This document shows positions 19,032 through 29,919 of a stretch of 64,000 nucleotides of DNA, piece after piece. Origin of the DNA: Helianthus annuus (lineage: Eukaryota > Streptophyta > Magnoliopsida > Asterales > Asteraceae); assembly GCF_002127325.2 (NCBI RefSeq), contig NC_035437.2:166562263-166626262 (forward strand), given 5' to 3'. Numbering within the stretch: the stretch's first letter is position 1; every line of letters starts with the position of its first letter. The translations under genes and the position numbers were made by a program. The notes under the pieces are model-generated. The model was not told the DNA's origin. It saw only the letters and a list, made by a program, of their open reading frames with translations, and ran no database searches.

Positions 19032-19419
19032 TGTAAAACCTTAAAGGATCTTTCAATGATATTAATGTTAACTTGTGTAAGTGCGGAATCCAAACACAAG
19101 CGGATTCAAGAAAACAATAAAGTAAATAAACACAATAATCAAATCAAAAACTATCTTGCATTCACCTTAGAACCGATGACTGATACAAGACGCACAAACA
19201 ATCTCGAGTGGCTCCTGACTTTCTACCAAGCGATCAACCCCTAAACATAACAAAGGTTTTCTTATATACTATCTAGAATGGATCGAGACCATTCCTAGGC
19301 CCACTCGAAATCTCACAAGACCCATTACTAACATTTGACCCAAAACATATTAGTAAGACATTACAAGATCAACCCTATACTTTAGTATTTCTCTATGAAT
19401 AAACCTCAAGGTTCCAACA
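19032..19419 (-). repeat. 5' LTR of the minus-strand copia
   Basis: 388 bp. On the minus strand it runs from TGTTGGAACC to TTTTACA and is followed by the primer binding site. A TATATAAG sequence near 19262 is a likely TATA box. Confidence 0.8.
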
Positions 19420-21808
19420 GCTTTTTCTTCGGCGGTTTTTACCATCAATCGTTTACCGTCGAAATTATTACATAGAAAATCTCCATTTGATATCTTATAT
19501 CTTCAACGACCAAACTACTCATTTTTTAAACCGTTTGGTTGTCGTGTGTTTCCGTGCCTTCGTGATTACACTCCTCATAAATTGTCACCCCGAAGCATCT
19601 CATGTGTTTTTATAGGCTATTCCTCCAAACATAAAGGTTACAAATGCCTTGATCCTATTACCTCACGAATATATATTACAAGACATGCTCGGTTTGACGA
19701 GCATCATTTTCCGTTCGACAAAAACACCACCTCCACCAAACCTATTTAGACATCTCTCCTACCTTTATACAAAATTCTCCATCCTTCAATTGTAATACCC
19801 CTGTTCCTTCTTCAAGCTCAAATAACAGCCCATGTACAAAGTTGAAAAACTCAGCGTCCATACCTGTTAGCCTACCTTTTTTCCAGCCTGATCGTTCTTC
19901 AGGCTCATCTCCTCAGTCTAATGTGGGCTCCTCTCCTGGCAGTCCACCTTCCCAATCTGCATTGGGCTCTCAGGAATCGACTGGTGGCCCATTTTTATTG
20001 ATACCTCAGACTCTGAATCTTCCTCTGGCCCTGATTCACCTCCATCATCGTCTGGCCCATCATCTAGTTTTTCGCCCAGTCCGCCAGCCCATGATTCTTC
20101 GGAGACCGCTGTCTCGTCTCCGGGCACATCCATTCCTCCACCACCACCCCTCCCGTCTCATCCCATGATGACACATGCAAAATCCGGCATCTTTAAACCA
20201 CGACATCGTGTTGACCTTGCTCACACGAACTCGATACCTCTCCATCGTGCTCTCTTCGCAACTAATGAGCCCAACACCTTTCATAGTGCATCAAAGGATC
20301 CTAAATGGATCAATGCTATGGAAGAAGAATTTCACGCTCTTATCAAAAACAATACCTAGACCCTTGTTCCACGACCGTCAAATGCTAATGTTGTTGGTTC
20401 CAAATGGATTTTTCGTACCAAATTTAAATCTGACGGTTCAATTGAACGATACAAAGCCCGTCTTGTTGCTCAAGGCTTCACACAAATTCCGGGTCTTGAT
20501 TACTCGCATACTTTCAGTCCTGTTGTTAAAGCCACTACTGTCCGAACTGTTCTTGCTCTAAGTATAATTCACAACTGGCATCTCCATCAATTAGATGTCA
20601 ACAATGCCTTTTTACATGGACACCTGTCAGAAAATGTTCTTATGGAACAACCAAAGGGTTTTATTGATGTTCAATTTCCATCTCATGTTTGTAAATTGAA
20701 CAAAGCTATATATGGCTTGAAACAAGCGCCTAGAGCTTGGTTTCATCGTCTAAGTGTGTTTCTGATCAACAATGGTTTCACATGCAATCGTGCTAATCCT
20801 TCTCTATTCATTTATAACCACAATAATCGTTTCATGTATTTACTTGTCTATGTCGATGATCGTATTCTTACTGGAAATCACTCTCAAACCATTCAAACTT
20901 TCATTACCACTCTTGATAAGGAATTTGCCATCAAAGATCTTGGGAGACTCAACTATTTTTTGGGATTGGAGGTAACCTACACTTCAAATGGTCTTTTCTT
21001 GAATCAATCAAAATATACGATGGATATTCTAACTAGGGCTAAGATGTTGGATGCTAAACCAGCACCAACACCTTTAAGCTCCAATGTTTCCTTTGTCACT
21101 GCAGGTACACCCGTTTCAGACGCTACACTTTATCGATCCATTGTAGGTGCTCTCCAATATCTTACGATCACGAGACCTGACATCTGCTATGCTGTTAATC
21201 AAGTTAGTCAATTTTTACATGCTCCAACTATTGATCACTTTAAAGAAGTCAAACGGATTCTTCGGTATCTCAAAGGTACTATTGCCTTTGGGTTACACTA
21301 TAGTCGTCCCACTACTACATCGTTGCTTGGATACTCTGATGCTGATTAGGCTCGCTGCTTAGAAACGCGTCGTTCTACTTATGGCTACTCAATTTTTTTG
21401 GGTGGAAACTTAATTTCTTGGAGTGCCAAAAAGCAACCGACTGTTGCAAGATCCAGCTGTGAATCTGAGTATCGTGCTATGGCCAACACTGCTGCTGAAA
21501 TTGTTTGGATTACTCATCTTCTTCAAGAATTACATGCTCTTCCACCTGATCGACCAACTATACTATGTGATAATCAGAGTGCTTTGTTTCTCACACAAAA
21601 TCCTGTTTCTCATAAGCGTGCCAAACACATTGATTTGGATTATCATTTTTTACGTGAACTTGTCAATGCTGGGAAATTGGTTACTAAATTTGTTCAGACC
21701 AAGCTTTAGGTGGCTGATATCTTCACAAAGAGTCTTCCTACGTCTCAGTTCAACACTTTTCGACAGATGCTTCGTATTGGTCCACCACCGTTCAGCATGC
21801 GGGGGGGA
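19420..21808 (+). pseudogene. Old Ty1/copia pol remnant (end of integrase, RT, RNase H)
   Basis: The right part of a copia polyprotein with several breaks. 19440-19749 holds the end of integrase (PFGCRVFP, RSISCVFIGYS). A Pro/Ser-rich linker follows. Reverse transcriptase runs from about 20240 to 21100, with YVDD at about 20850, and RNase H to about 21750. Stops at 19747 (TAG), 20357 (TAG), 21347 (TAG) and 21707 (TAG), plus frame changes near 19800 and 20200, make it dead. The left part was separated by the minus-strand copia insertion and lies outside the window. Confidence 0.88.
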
Positions 21809-21927
21809 TGTTAGATAATATTGTATTTGTGTATTTATTTTCTCTATTTATTAGTTCATTTATTTCAAGTCTATATATAGTGTATCTTGTATCCTTTGTA
21901 AAACAATGAAAAATCAGACCATTCACA
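21809..21927 (+). repeat. 3' LTR of the old copia, probably short
   Basis: Starts TGTTAGATAATATTG right after the polypurine run GCGGGGGGGA. It contains TATATATAG (about 21873) and plausibly ends CATTCACA at 21927. The right boundary is uncertain because no second copy is available. Confidence 0.55.
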
Positions 21928-22229
21928 GATATGTTTGGAAATTCTTAGATCCGATTAAAACCGAAAACGAATAAAACCGAACTGAACAAAAAAGAATTCG
22001 GTTTATATATAACCAAATAAACCGAATTAACCATACTTTAGATTTAGTCGAATAAGCCCAATAAAATGACTTTGGTGTATTCATGAAACCCAAAAGCAAA
22101 TGGATTCGAATACGGTTCGTGATTCGGTTTTGAAGTACTTCAAATTCCTTTCGGTTGGGTTTGATTTTTGGTTTAACCCGAAAAAAAAATCAAACCAAAT
22201 AAAAGGAACCGAAAAGAACCGATCGACAC
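21928..22229. other. Spacer with CCGAA/CGGTT-rich repeat
   Basis: AT-rich sequence with many ACCGAA and TTCGGTTT words in both orientations, typical of degenerate dispersed repeats. No gene is seen. It ends in GACAC (22225-22229), the left target duplication of the next element. Confidence 0.5.
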
Positions 22230-22493
22230 TGATACGGATCGCGTGCGATCAAATGACTCAAGAACAATTGATTAATCAAATACGATAAAACGAACCAAAG
22301 GTTCCAAGAACAACGTTCTTTATAATCAAATTCAACAAAAAACTGATCAAATAATAAACCCTAAATCCCCTTATATAGGTGAGGAAACTAAATAATTCAG
22401 AATCATAATATTAGGAAACTAAATAAAAAAGATTACGAAATTAAAATTCAAATAATTGATAGAATTAATCTCCAAATTAATATCCCTGCATCA
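22230..22493 (-). repeat. 3' LTR of the non-autonomous element
   Basis: 264 bp, TGATGCAGGG to CCGTATCA on the minus strand. Nearly identical to 23870-24133. Confidence 0.88.
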
Positions 22494-22494
22494 T

Positions 22495-23842
22495 ACTCCC
22501 CGTCTTCGAAAAAAACTCGTCCTCGAGTTTTGCCTTCGGATCAAAGCCACCTGGATCAAAAGGAACATCAACCCGATTCCCATTTATTATTGTTATCATG
22601 ACTCGCCTAAGCATCTTAACTTCACATGTCGTATCACCTAACTGACTAGTGTCACCTGGGTCGAATGAAGTATTGGAATGCATCTTGTTCACTAGCGAGT
22701 CAAAATCTAATTCACCCATCTTTGGCCCGTCCGCTAGATCACTATAATTCTCTGGCCCACTTGTTTGTTTAACTTCTACACATGTTTGGGCTACAAGCTT
22801 TGAATGAAGTGGATATGCATTATGTTTTGAACTATATAATTTGCAAGGTGCATTTATACTCCCACCATTATAATGATCCATGGCATTATCTTTGTGTTGC
22901 TCTCCCATCGAAAGTTTACATGGACCACCACTCATAGTACTTAAATATAATGGACCAGTAAGATTATATGAAATTTTACAATTTTTCGTGCATGAATATG
23001 GCTCCAGTCGTTTAAATCTATGGCATCTTTTTCAAAGATATCATCCTCATGCACATGATTGCACCTTCCAACAATATCACCTACATAATTGGCAATATTA
23101 ATCTTTTGAGTATTCAAATTATCTCCTTTCAATTGAAATCCCATAATTCTTGCGTCAACATTCGATCCCATAATTTCCCTCGGCATAAAAGACGGGATTA
23201 CAAGCGAAGCTACTGAACCGCTAATCACCACCGTAGGGCCGCCACCTTTAACATCTTTAACATTACAGACATTCTTTAAACCCACTATAGATTTTTTCCT
23301 TCGTATGGGAGTTAGATACCCATCATCTAGAGACTTTAATCCCAATTTCAACCTATACTGTTGTGATACTAATGGAGTAGAAACCAAGGTAGGAGAAAAT
23401 GCAATATGATAAGAAATATTTAAACATTCCAAAGTTACCTGCGAGCTTCTTCGATAATCCCAGGAACGCATATGACCACCATTAACCACTGCGATCTTCG
23501 TACTCAAGGAATTCTCACTCAATCTCACGGCTTCATCGAAACCACAACGATATGAACCACCGATTGCCCAAGCATCCCACACATCATCCTCATACTCATC
23601 AAATCAAATACGGGAGAAGAATCATAGATAAGGTCAGGATCCTCGTTGCCTCGGGCGGCGAATCTACGGGGATGATAACCATCACATGATTCACGAAAGT
23701 TTTCATGGTCCACAATCTCGTTGCCTCGGGCGGCGAATCTACGAGAATGATCACCATATCCTCGCGGATTAAAAGGAACTCCGTCGTTGCCTCCGGCGGC
23801 GAATCTACGAACGAAAGTTTCTTCTTTTCCACGTAGTGCCAT
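22495..23842 (-). pseudogene. Internal remnant coding region of the non-autonomous element
   Basis: Three minus-strand frames follow each other: 23525-23842, 22941-23582 and 22477-22935. The first starts at an ATG 14 bp after the primer site and has three copies of an RRFAARGNE-like peptide, from a repeated GGCGGCGAATCTACG block near 23654, 23733 and 23798. The middle frame overlaps it in another frame (FDEYEDDVWDAW region), pointing to an indel. The last ends with LEDEFFSKTG next to the polypurine tract, an ending like that of gypsy polyproteins. No catalytic motif of protease, RT or integrase is present. I infer a scrambled gypsy derivative moved by enzymes of another element. Confidence 0.5.
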
Positions 23843-23869
23843 TTGAAAACCAAAAGCTCTGATACCAAA

Positions 23870-24133
23870 TGATACGGATCGCGTGCGATCAAATGACTCA
23901 AGAACAATTGATTAATCAAAGACGATAAAACGAACCAAAGGTTCCAAGAACAAAGTTCTTTATAATCAAATTCAACAAAAAACTGATCAAATAATAAACC
24001 CTAAATCCCCTTATATAGGTGAGGAAACTAAATAATTCAGAATCATAATATTAGGAAACTAAATAAAAAAGATTACGAAATTAAAATTCAAATAATTGAT
24101 AGAATTAATCTCCAAATTAATATCCCTGCATCA
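23870..24133 (-). repeat. 5' LTR of the non-autonomous element
   Basis: 264 bp. It differs from the other copy by T/G (22291 against 23931) and C/A (22314 against 23954). A TATATAGG sequence (24012, plus strand) may be the TATA region read in reverse. Confidence 0.88.
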
Positions 24134-24141
24134 TCAGACAC

Positions 24142-24373
24142 CTCTACAGGTTCCAAGATGTTTTATTTTTTTATCATAATTCTGTTCAAGTTGAATAAGT
24201 GAAGGGACTTTAACGTAGGCAAAACAGAAAATACGTTGCCTTTTTATGCGTCTTTGTCCATTGATAAACTCTTCTCTAATTAAAATTGTGGGCAACTTGC
24301 TTAATAAGTAACATACTTTAAGTAGAATTCTTTAACTAAATAAACCTATCCTAACCCAATTTGGCACTGGGTG

Positions 24374-24404
<31 letters not shown>

Positions 24405-25228
24405 GGTTGTTAAGGGTTCGCATCTGTCAAATGCATTTTTAAGAGACGACCTTGTTCACAGGATCACATGCATTTTTAAGAGACGACCTTGTTCACAGGA
24501 TCACATATTTGTCGAGCGCCCCTCTAGCCAATGTAAAGTCAATCTTTCAAGGCAGTTTTCCGGGAAAAACAACAATGCACAAGGTAGGGCATGATTTGGC
24601 GGTGCTAGAATTTGACACGCCAAATGTTCGACTAAGGTCTCTACTCAAAAATATGCTTAAACTTGTTGATTCATGATTAAATTTTCTCATCTTTTGGGAC
24701 TGCATCAACAATTGTGGAAACACAAGTGCCCGCGATTCTCGACAATAGTCCACTGGATGAGAGTTGGGGTAACGAAACTAGTGAACCTACATCATACGCA
24801 AGACCGGCCTTGATGATCAAAGACGCCACTTTGACACTCATAAGGTGAGTCCGACATTATGCTTGCCGTGTATCTTTGGTTTTAGCCCGCTTGCCCGGTA
24901 GTAATGGGCCGTCTGAGCAAACCCATCATTCACAACATGACCAAACGTGTGGTTTACGTCATTAACGAACAAACCCACGATGTTCCAGCACAAGCATACA
25001 TATGTATTAGTTTGGCATATTCAAATGTCCTCGCCACACTTGTTATATCAACCGCAAAATTCGAAAGAGAGATGATATAATAACATATTGCATAATTTAA
25101 ACCCTAGAATTAGTTGTTTATCTTCTACATCAACAAAGAAAGAAACCTACATGCCAACCTTTACAAGCCCCAAACAAGGATTAAATTCTAGATGTCAGCT
25201 AATAGTGCGAGGTACACACCAAAACCCT
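24142..25228. other. Intergenic sequence downstream of the NEN-like gene
   Basis: No gene recognised. It contains a (GT)7 stretch running into 19 G (24374-24406), a 37-bp tandem duplication (24432-24468 and 24469-24505) and a possible degraded coding scrap around 24560-24676. The part 25100-25228 is probably the 3' untranslated region and terminator of the minus-strand gene that ends at 25229. Confidence 0.5.
24432..24505. repeat. 37-bp perfect tandem duplication
   Basis: Two adjacent identical 37-bp copies beginning TGCATTTTTAAGAGACGACC. No function seen. Confidence 0.9.
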
Positions 25229-27551
25229 TCAGTTAGAATCGACAATCAGTTTCTTGGCCACTAAACGAATCCCAGCATTCTGTTGATAGTCGTACGGATC
25301 TAAAGAAAAGAAAGCATCCACAAAGGAACCTGGACGAATCAACTGTTCGAGTTCTGCCACATCATACCTACTGAACACGACCCGCTGTATCGATGATGAT
25401 TCTTTCTGGTGTATCTCTGTGATCCATCTAACACTGTCTCCTTCTGCTACAGTAGGTAATCTGTAAAACATAGATCATAGTTTTTTAACATCTTTTAATA
25501 ATCACACACAAAAAAAAAAAAAAAAAACGTTATGTTTTTTCTTTAAGGGTTGCAAGTTGAGCAGGTCAATTGGGGTAATTCAGGTTGAAACGGGTCATTT
25601 TTAGCATGTGTCAAAAGAAACCGGGTGTGTCGGTTGACCCATCAACACTTTTGAGTCAACATAAAAATAATGATCATAAATAATAACACTGTGAATAATT
25701 ACAAAAATAAAAATAAATAAAAAATAATAAAAAAACATATTACTATTAATATAAATCTTTTGAGTAAAGTACACGAATAGTCCCTGTGGTTTACAAAAAT
25801 TAAGGATTTGGTCCCCTAGATTTTCAAAAGTACACGGATGGTCCCTATGGTTTACACTTTGTAATGCAATTAGTCCCCCCAGCCAACAAATCTAAAGGTT
25901 TGAGCAGTTCCAAGTTACAGACTAATTGCGTCACAAAGTTCAAACCATAGTTGTCGATAGCTAATAGCGACAAGGCACCTATAGGCTACGTAGCGAATAG
26001 CGACAATTAGCGACGGCTATTTTACAAATAGCGATTGCACTAGAAAAAGATTTTTGAAAATTTTTGTATGTATATTACATCAAAATACCCTTGTATATAT
26101 GCTATTTTACATGTATATTTAACAAAAACTAATAGTTAGTAGCAAAAGATTAGGACTTATATGTTGGGTGTGTGAAAAAATGGCCCAAACGAGAGGTGAA
26201 AAACTAAAAAAAAAATACCTAACTGTCGCTAACTTCGCTATTCGTCGCTAAGACCCATATAGTGACACTTGGTCGCAAGGCTACATAGCGCGCTATAGCG
26301 GTCGCTATAGCCGCTATTAACAACTATGGTTCAAACCATGGGAACCATCCATGTGACTTTTGGCAAAGTTGGGGACTAAATGCGTTACAAAGTGAAAACC
26401 ACCGGGACCATATGTGGTTTTGGAAAGCTAGGAACCAAATCCAAAATTTTGGTAAACCACAAGGACCATCCGTGTACTCTGGTGACTTTAAAAGGTTGTA
26501 TGCAAAAAAAAAAAAAGTATTTTGTGACTTTCAAAAAATTTTACCGGTTGTCCTTTTAGACAACTTTTGATTTGATATGTGGCCCGCTTACGCAACTTTT
26601 TTGAGATGGCCCATTGGCCTTTTAGAGAATCTTTTGATTTTGCCCATTTGAGATATAACCCAAAATCAGCCCATTTATATGTGAAACAGAAACAAACAGA
26701 CTTACTGCAATCTGATGGTGGGCGAGTTATAAAACCCGGGCTTTCTGCTCACAACAGGCCTCCACTCAGAACTGCTATCAGAATCCACAAACCTCTTAGC
26801 AATATCATCACACGAATCAAGAACACCACAAAGATTTGGTGATGCGTCAACCACAAAACTTAATCGAGGTCTTCCCGCAAGATCAACAAATCTTGTGCTT
26901 AATCCAAACCGTACTTTTAGAGCATCACAGCGTATCTGCAACGGGGTGTCTCTGTGAAGTATTTGCATCTTTTGGGGTCCACGGAAAAAGGGGACGGTAG
27001 TTACAGTAACAGAGGGTATGGACACGTCATCAAGACCAAGAAATTCAGTGCTTTCTGTTATAGTGTTAGAAGCAGTGGCTGTAGATGATTCTTCCTCCAT
27101 TGCTACATTTGCTTCAAGGGGTTCGTTTTCTATTTTGTCTATAAGTTGGCCCAGGTCAAACGGGTCGGGTTGAGCCTGACCCGGTTCAACTCCATTTTGA
27201 ACTGGTTCTCCAGCGCCAGACGCCGCTAGTGAAAAGATCGGATGTGTTGGTCCTGTTGGGGGAGAATTATGGCGTTCGATGTTTCTACTAGATGACGGTG
27301 GGCTAGTGCTCGGGCCGGTTCCATCTGTGGCAGATTTTGCATTACTGCGGTTTCTTGTGGTAGCATTTGGAGAAATCCAACTGTTCTCTGTAAATATATC
27401 TGGAAGGCTAGATTCCTACATGAGGGGTAGATTGGTCATTTTTACAGTGTTGTTAGAAATTAATAATCATAGGTGAGAAATTACCAAGAAAAGAACAGTT
27501 CCACAATACTTGAGAACTTCAAGATTCATTCGAACATCGTCTAAGCTCCTG

Positions 27552-27591
<40 letters not shown>

Positions 27592-29509
27592 ATGAATAAG
27601 AAACTAAACTCGAATGGCAATGATATATTTCTTCATGTCATCTAGTATTAAAAAATGCTAGTTGGGCATATATATAAAAAAACTCACAATAATATCTGTT
27701 GTCGGCATGACCCGAAACACGACATGAAAATAATCAAGTTTTGATCGTCATTTCTAATCCTTTCTAATAACTAGGTTGTGTTCGGTGAAATGTTTAACCG
27801 GTTTAATTACATGGGTCGTTTTTTGGTTGATCAGCTTTTAATTAAAAGGATTAACAGTTTTGATTGAGATGTCATGTCAATCTATTAAAAGTTAGAATTA
27901 AAAAAATGTATTTTATAAGGTTAGCCCGCCAACCTGTTTAACCTGTTTATCCCGTTTACAACTTGATTACAGCTTAATCAGAAGTTCAGAACCGTCAACC
28001 CCATTTGACTGGTTTAGATAAATGACTTATGATGGTTATATCCGGGCTACACGACTTTTATGTGTCCATATTACCATTGATGCCTTTAATCACGAATAAA
28101 AACATGGATCATATTGGGGTTCATCAATTCAACCCCAAACTAACGACATAATTAGGGCTGCAAACGAGCTAAGCCGAGCCCAAGCCCAAGCTCGAGCTCG
28201 GCTCATATGTAGTTTTTTCAAGCTTGAGTTAGGCTCGTTTATTATTTATTAATTAATTTAGAGTAAATTATGATTTTGGCCTCTATGGTTATATCACTTT
28301 TACCCTTTTAGCCCAAAAAGGAATCTTTTAACATCTGAGCCCTCAACGTCTTTTTTTTCTAACCCTTTTGGCCCCCAACATCTTTTTTTCTAACCCTTTT
28401 GGCCCCTAAAAGTAAATGGCTGGGGTTAGTGTTAGGGGCCAAAAGGGTTAGAAAAAAAAAAGACGTTGGGGGCTCAATGTTAAAAGATTCCTTTTTGGGC
28501 TAAAAGGGTAAAAGTGATATAACTACAGGGGCCAAAATCGTAATTTACTCATTAATTTATATTAATTATAAGTATTATTTTATATAATTTAGTTAGTTTT
28601 TCATAATTGTATAAATGGTATAGTATTGTTTAAATATATAAATATATGTGTGTGTGTATTAATAAAAAAAAATATATAAATCGGGTGCTTGCTTAGTCTC
28701 GCGAGCCGGCTTGAGCTTGATAAGCAAATCTTGGGCCGGGCTTGTTTTTAGGCATGGGCTCGGGCTCGAGCTTGTTTAAGCTTGGCTCGTTTTGAGCTGA
28801 ACTCAAGTAGCTCGGGTCGTTATCCAAGTAAAAAGCTACTTATACCTGTGTGATTGCTTTCCGAGCCCAAAATAATTAGCCAAACTAGCCATCTGAACAA
28901 AGAGAGCCAACATAGTTACATTATTATTGAGTGATTATTTTAAAATAAATATTAAACCCATTATTAATTTACTATTATACCTTCATGTCACCAGCTCTCC
29001 TACCAAACCTCTGTGTCAACAAGGCCAATGAATCAATGGTTCCTTTGGGCTCCGGTGGTGGCCTATTAATTTGGGCAAATGCATCCCTTAACCTCACGCA
29101 ATCAAACCTAACAATATTATGACCGGCCCATATTCTCCCTAACATAATCAAACACACACATGATTCAATCACTACAACATCAATCATCATTTATTACTAG
29201 TAATAAACCCAAACTGAAGCTCAAATTACCATGTAAAATGTCGTACACCTTATCCGCAATGTCGGAGAAAGACGGCGCCGAAACGACGGCGTCTGGTGTG
29301 ATTCCGTTGGCGCGAACGGATAATGTTGAGATGAGTGAGAGATCATGTGGTTTGACTAATGTTTCGTAGCTTTCGAGCTCAACTAGCTTTCTGGGGCAAA
29401 CCAGGATTGACCCGAATTCCAAGATGGCGAACCCTTGTCCGGGTCGGGTCGGGACGGTGGTTTCCAGGTCGAAGAAAGCTATTTCGGGTCGATCTACGCT
29501 GGACACCAT
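25229..29509 (-). CDS. NEN1-like: NEN-type DEDDh exonuclease-domain protein, six exons
   Basis: Exons on the minus strand: 29509-29230, 29138-28981, 28892-28846, 27548-27485, 27415-26706 and 25460-25229, all with GT/AG borders and matching phases. They give 1491 nt or 496 residues. The N-terminus is a DnaQ-like 3'-5' exonuclease: D14 and E16 (FFDLETT), D106 (AGHNIVRFD), H161 and D166 (HRSLDD), so all DEDDh residues are present. The C-terminal half has a Ser/Pro-rich linker and a conserved domain ending VAKKLIVDSN. Length and order match the plant NAC45/86-dependent exonuclease family, which acts in nuclear breakdown during sieve element maturation. Which paralogue (NEN1-4) is uncertain. Introns 3 and 5 are swollen by repeats. 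Exon 4 is preceded by a 38-nt T run. Confidence 0.9.
25762..26479. repeat. Foldback repeat in intron 5 of the NEN-like gene
   Basis: Left arm words (GTACACGAATAGTCC, GGTTTAC, GGATTTGGTCC, TTTGTAATGC) recur in reverse complement on the right (GGACCATCCGTGTAC, GGTAAACCAC, GGAACCAAATCC, GCGTTACAAAG). The arms are about 150-170 bp and diverged. The centre was split by a hAT-type MITE. No clear target duplication was found for the outer element. Confidence 0.7.
25946..26328. mobile_element. hAT-type MITE nested in the foldback
   Basis: 383 bp with inverted ends CATAGTTGTCGATAGC / GCTATTAACAACTATG and a perfect 8-bp target duplication GTTCAAAC (25938-25945 and 26329-26336). An 8-bp duplication is the hAT hallmark. 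The interior has many TAGCGACA / GTCGCTA words and no coding capacity. Confidence 0.85.
27552..27589. repeat. 38-nt poly(A) run beside a splice acceptor
   Basis: On the gene's strand this is T38 ending CAG at the start of exon 4 (27548). It forms the polypyrimidine tract of the acceptor and is likely length-variable. Confidence 0.9.
28151..28823. repeat. Dispersed GCTCGAGCTCG-type repeat in intron 3
   Basis: Starts GGGCTGCAAACGAGC and contains many CTCG/GAGC words on both sides (28151-28245 and 28683-28823) in opposite orientation. It looks like a common plant foldback repeat and is interrupted by the Mutator-like MITE at 28261. Confidence 0.6.
28261..28550. mobile_element. Mutator-like MITE, GAGTAAATTA family
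   Basis: 290 bp of near-complete inverted repeat. Ends GAGTAAATTA / TAATTTACTC. Perfect 9-bp target duplication ATTAATTTA at 28252-28260 and 28551-28559, as expected of the Mutator superfamily. Located in intron 3 of the NEN-like gene. Confidence 0.88.
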
Positions 29510-29919
29510 GTTTGTTTCAAGATTATCTGAAAATTGATGTGTTGTGAGTTGTGGGTGATTTGGGGTTTGATTTATAGGGGTTTAGCTTTTTTTCTTTTTT
29601 TATTTTTTATTTTTATTTTTTATTGAAGGGGTTTAGCTTTGAAGAGAAGTTTTGTGAAAAAGAAAACGTGTGGTATTACCTTTCTACCCTTTTGGAAGAA
29701 AATGGTGTTTTGATGGGCAAGTGATAACTTAATTTTGACTATCAATTAGTTGTCAACATGTAAAGTTGTAAAGCATATCTTATAAATTATGGTTTAAAAG
29801 ATAATACAAAAAAAATGCATAGAATAATAATCCTAAAGTTACCTAAGAATGAAGTAAAATGGAAGAAGTTGAACAAAGGCAATGTGGAAAGAATGAAAGA
29901 TGCTTTTTTTTTTCGTTTA

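Larger units (their letters stand above)
17490..19419 (-). mobile_element. Minus-strand Ty1/copia element, 5' part
   Basis: Read on the minus strand: a 388-bp 5' LTR (19419 to 19032), a primer binding site, a leader with a 67-bp minisatellite, and a gag with several stops that is cut at 17490 by the gypsy insertion. The rest of the element (end of gag, pol, 3' LTR) must lie to the left, outside the window. It is inserted in the integrase of an older plus-strand copia. GCTTT (19420-19424) is the expected target duplication. Confidence 0.8.
22230..24136 (-). mobile_element. Young non-autonomous LTR retrotransposon
   Basis: Two 264-bp LTRs (22230-22493 and 23870-24133) differ at only two positions that I can see. 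On the minus strand the right LTR is the 5' one. It is followed by TGGTATCAGAGC (initiator Met tRNA primer site) at 23857-23868, and the left LTR is preceded by the polypurine stretch GACGGGGAG. GACAC flanks the element at 22225-22229 and 24137-24141, with three extra bases (TCA, 24134-24136) next to the right LTR. The 1.38 kb interior has only remnant frames and no reverse transcriptase or integrase. Confidence 0.88.

Noticed and set aside
24374..24406. G19 run as a regulatory G-quadruplex
   Set aside because: It continues a GT microsatellite in a spacer with no gene or promoter beside it. Simple repeat expansion is enough.
29160..29547. Plus-strand frames over the first NEN-like exon
   Set aside because: They are antisense shadows of an exon with a strong domain match and good splice sites on the minus strand.
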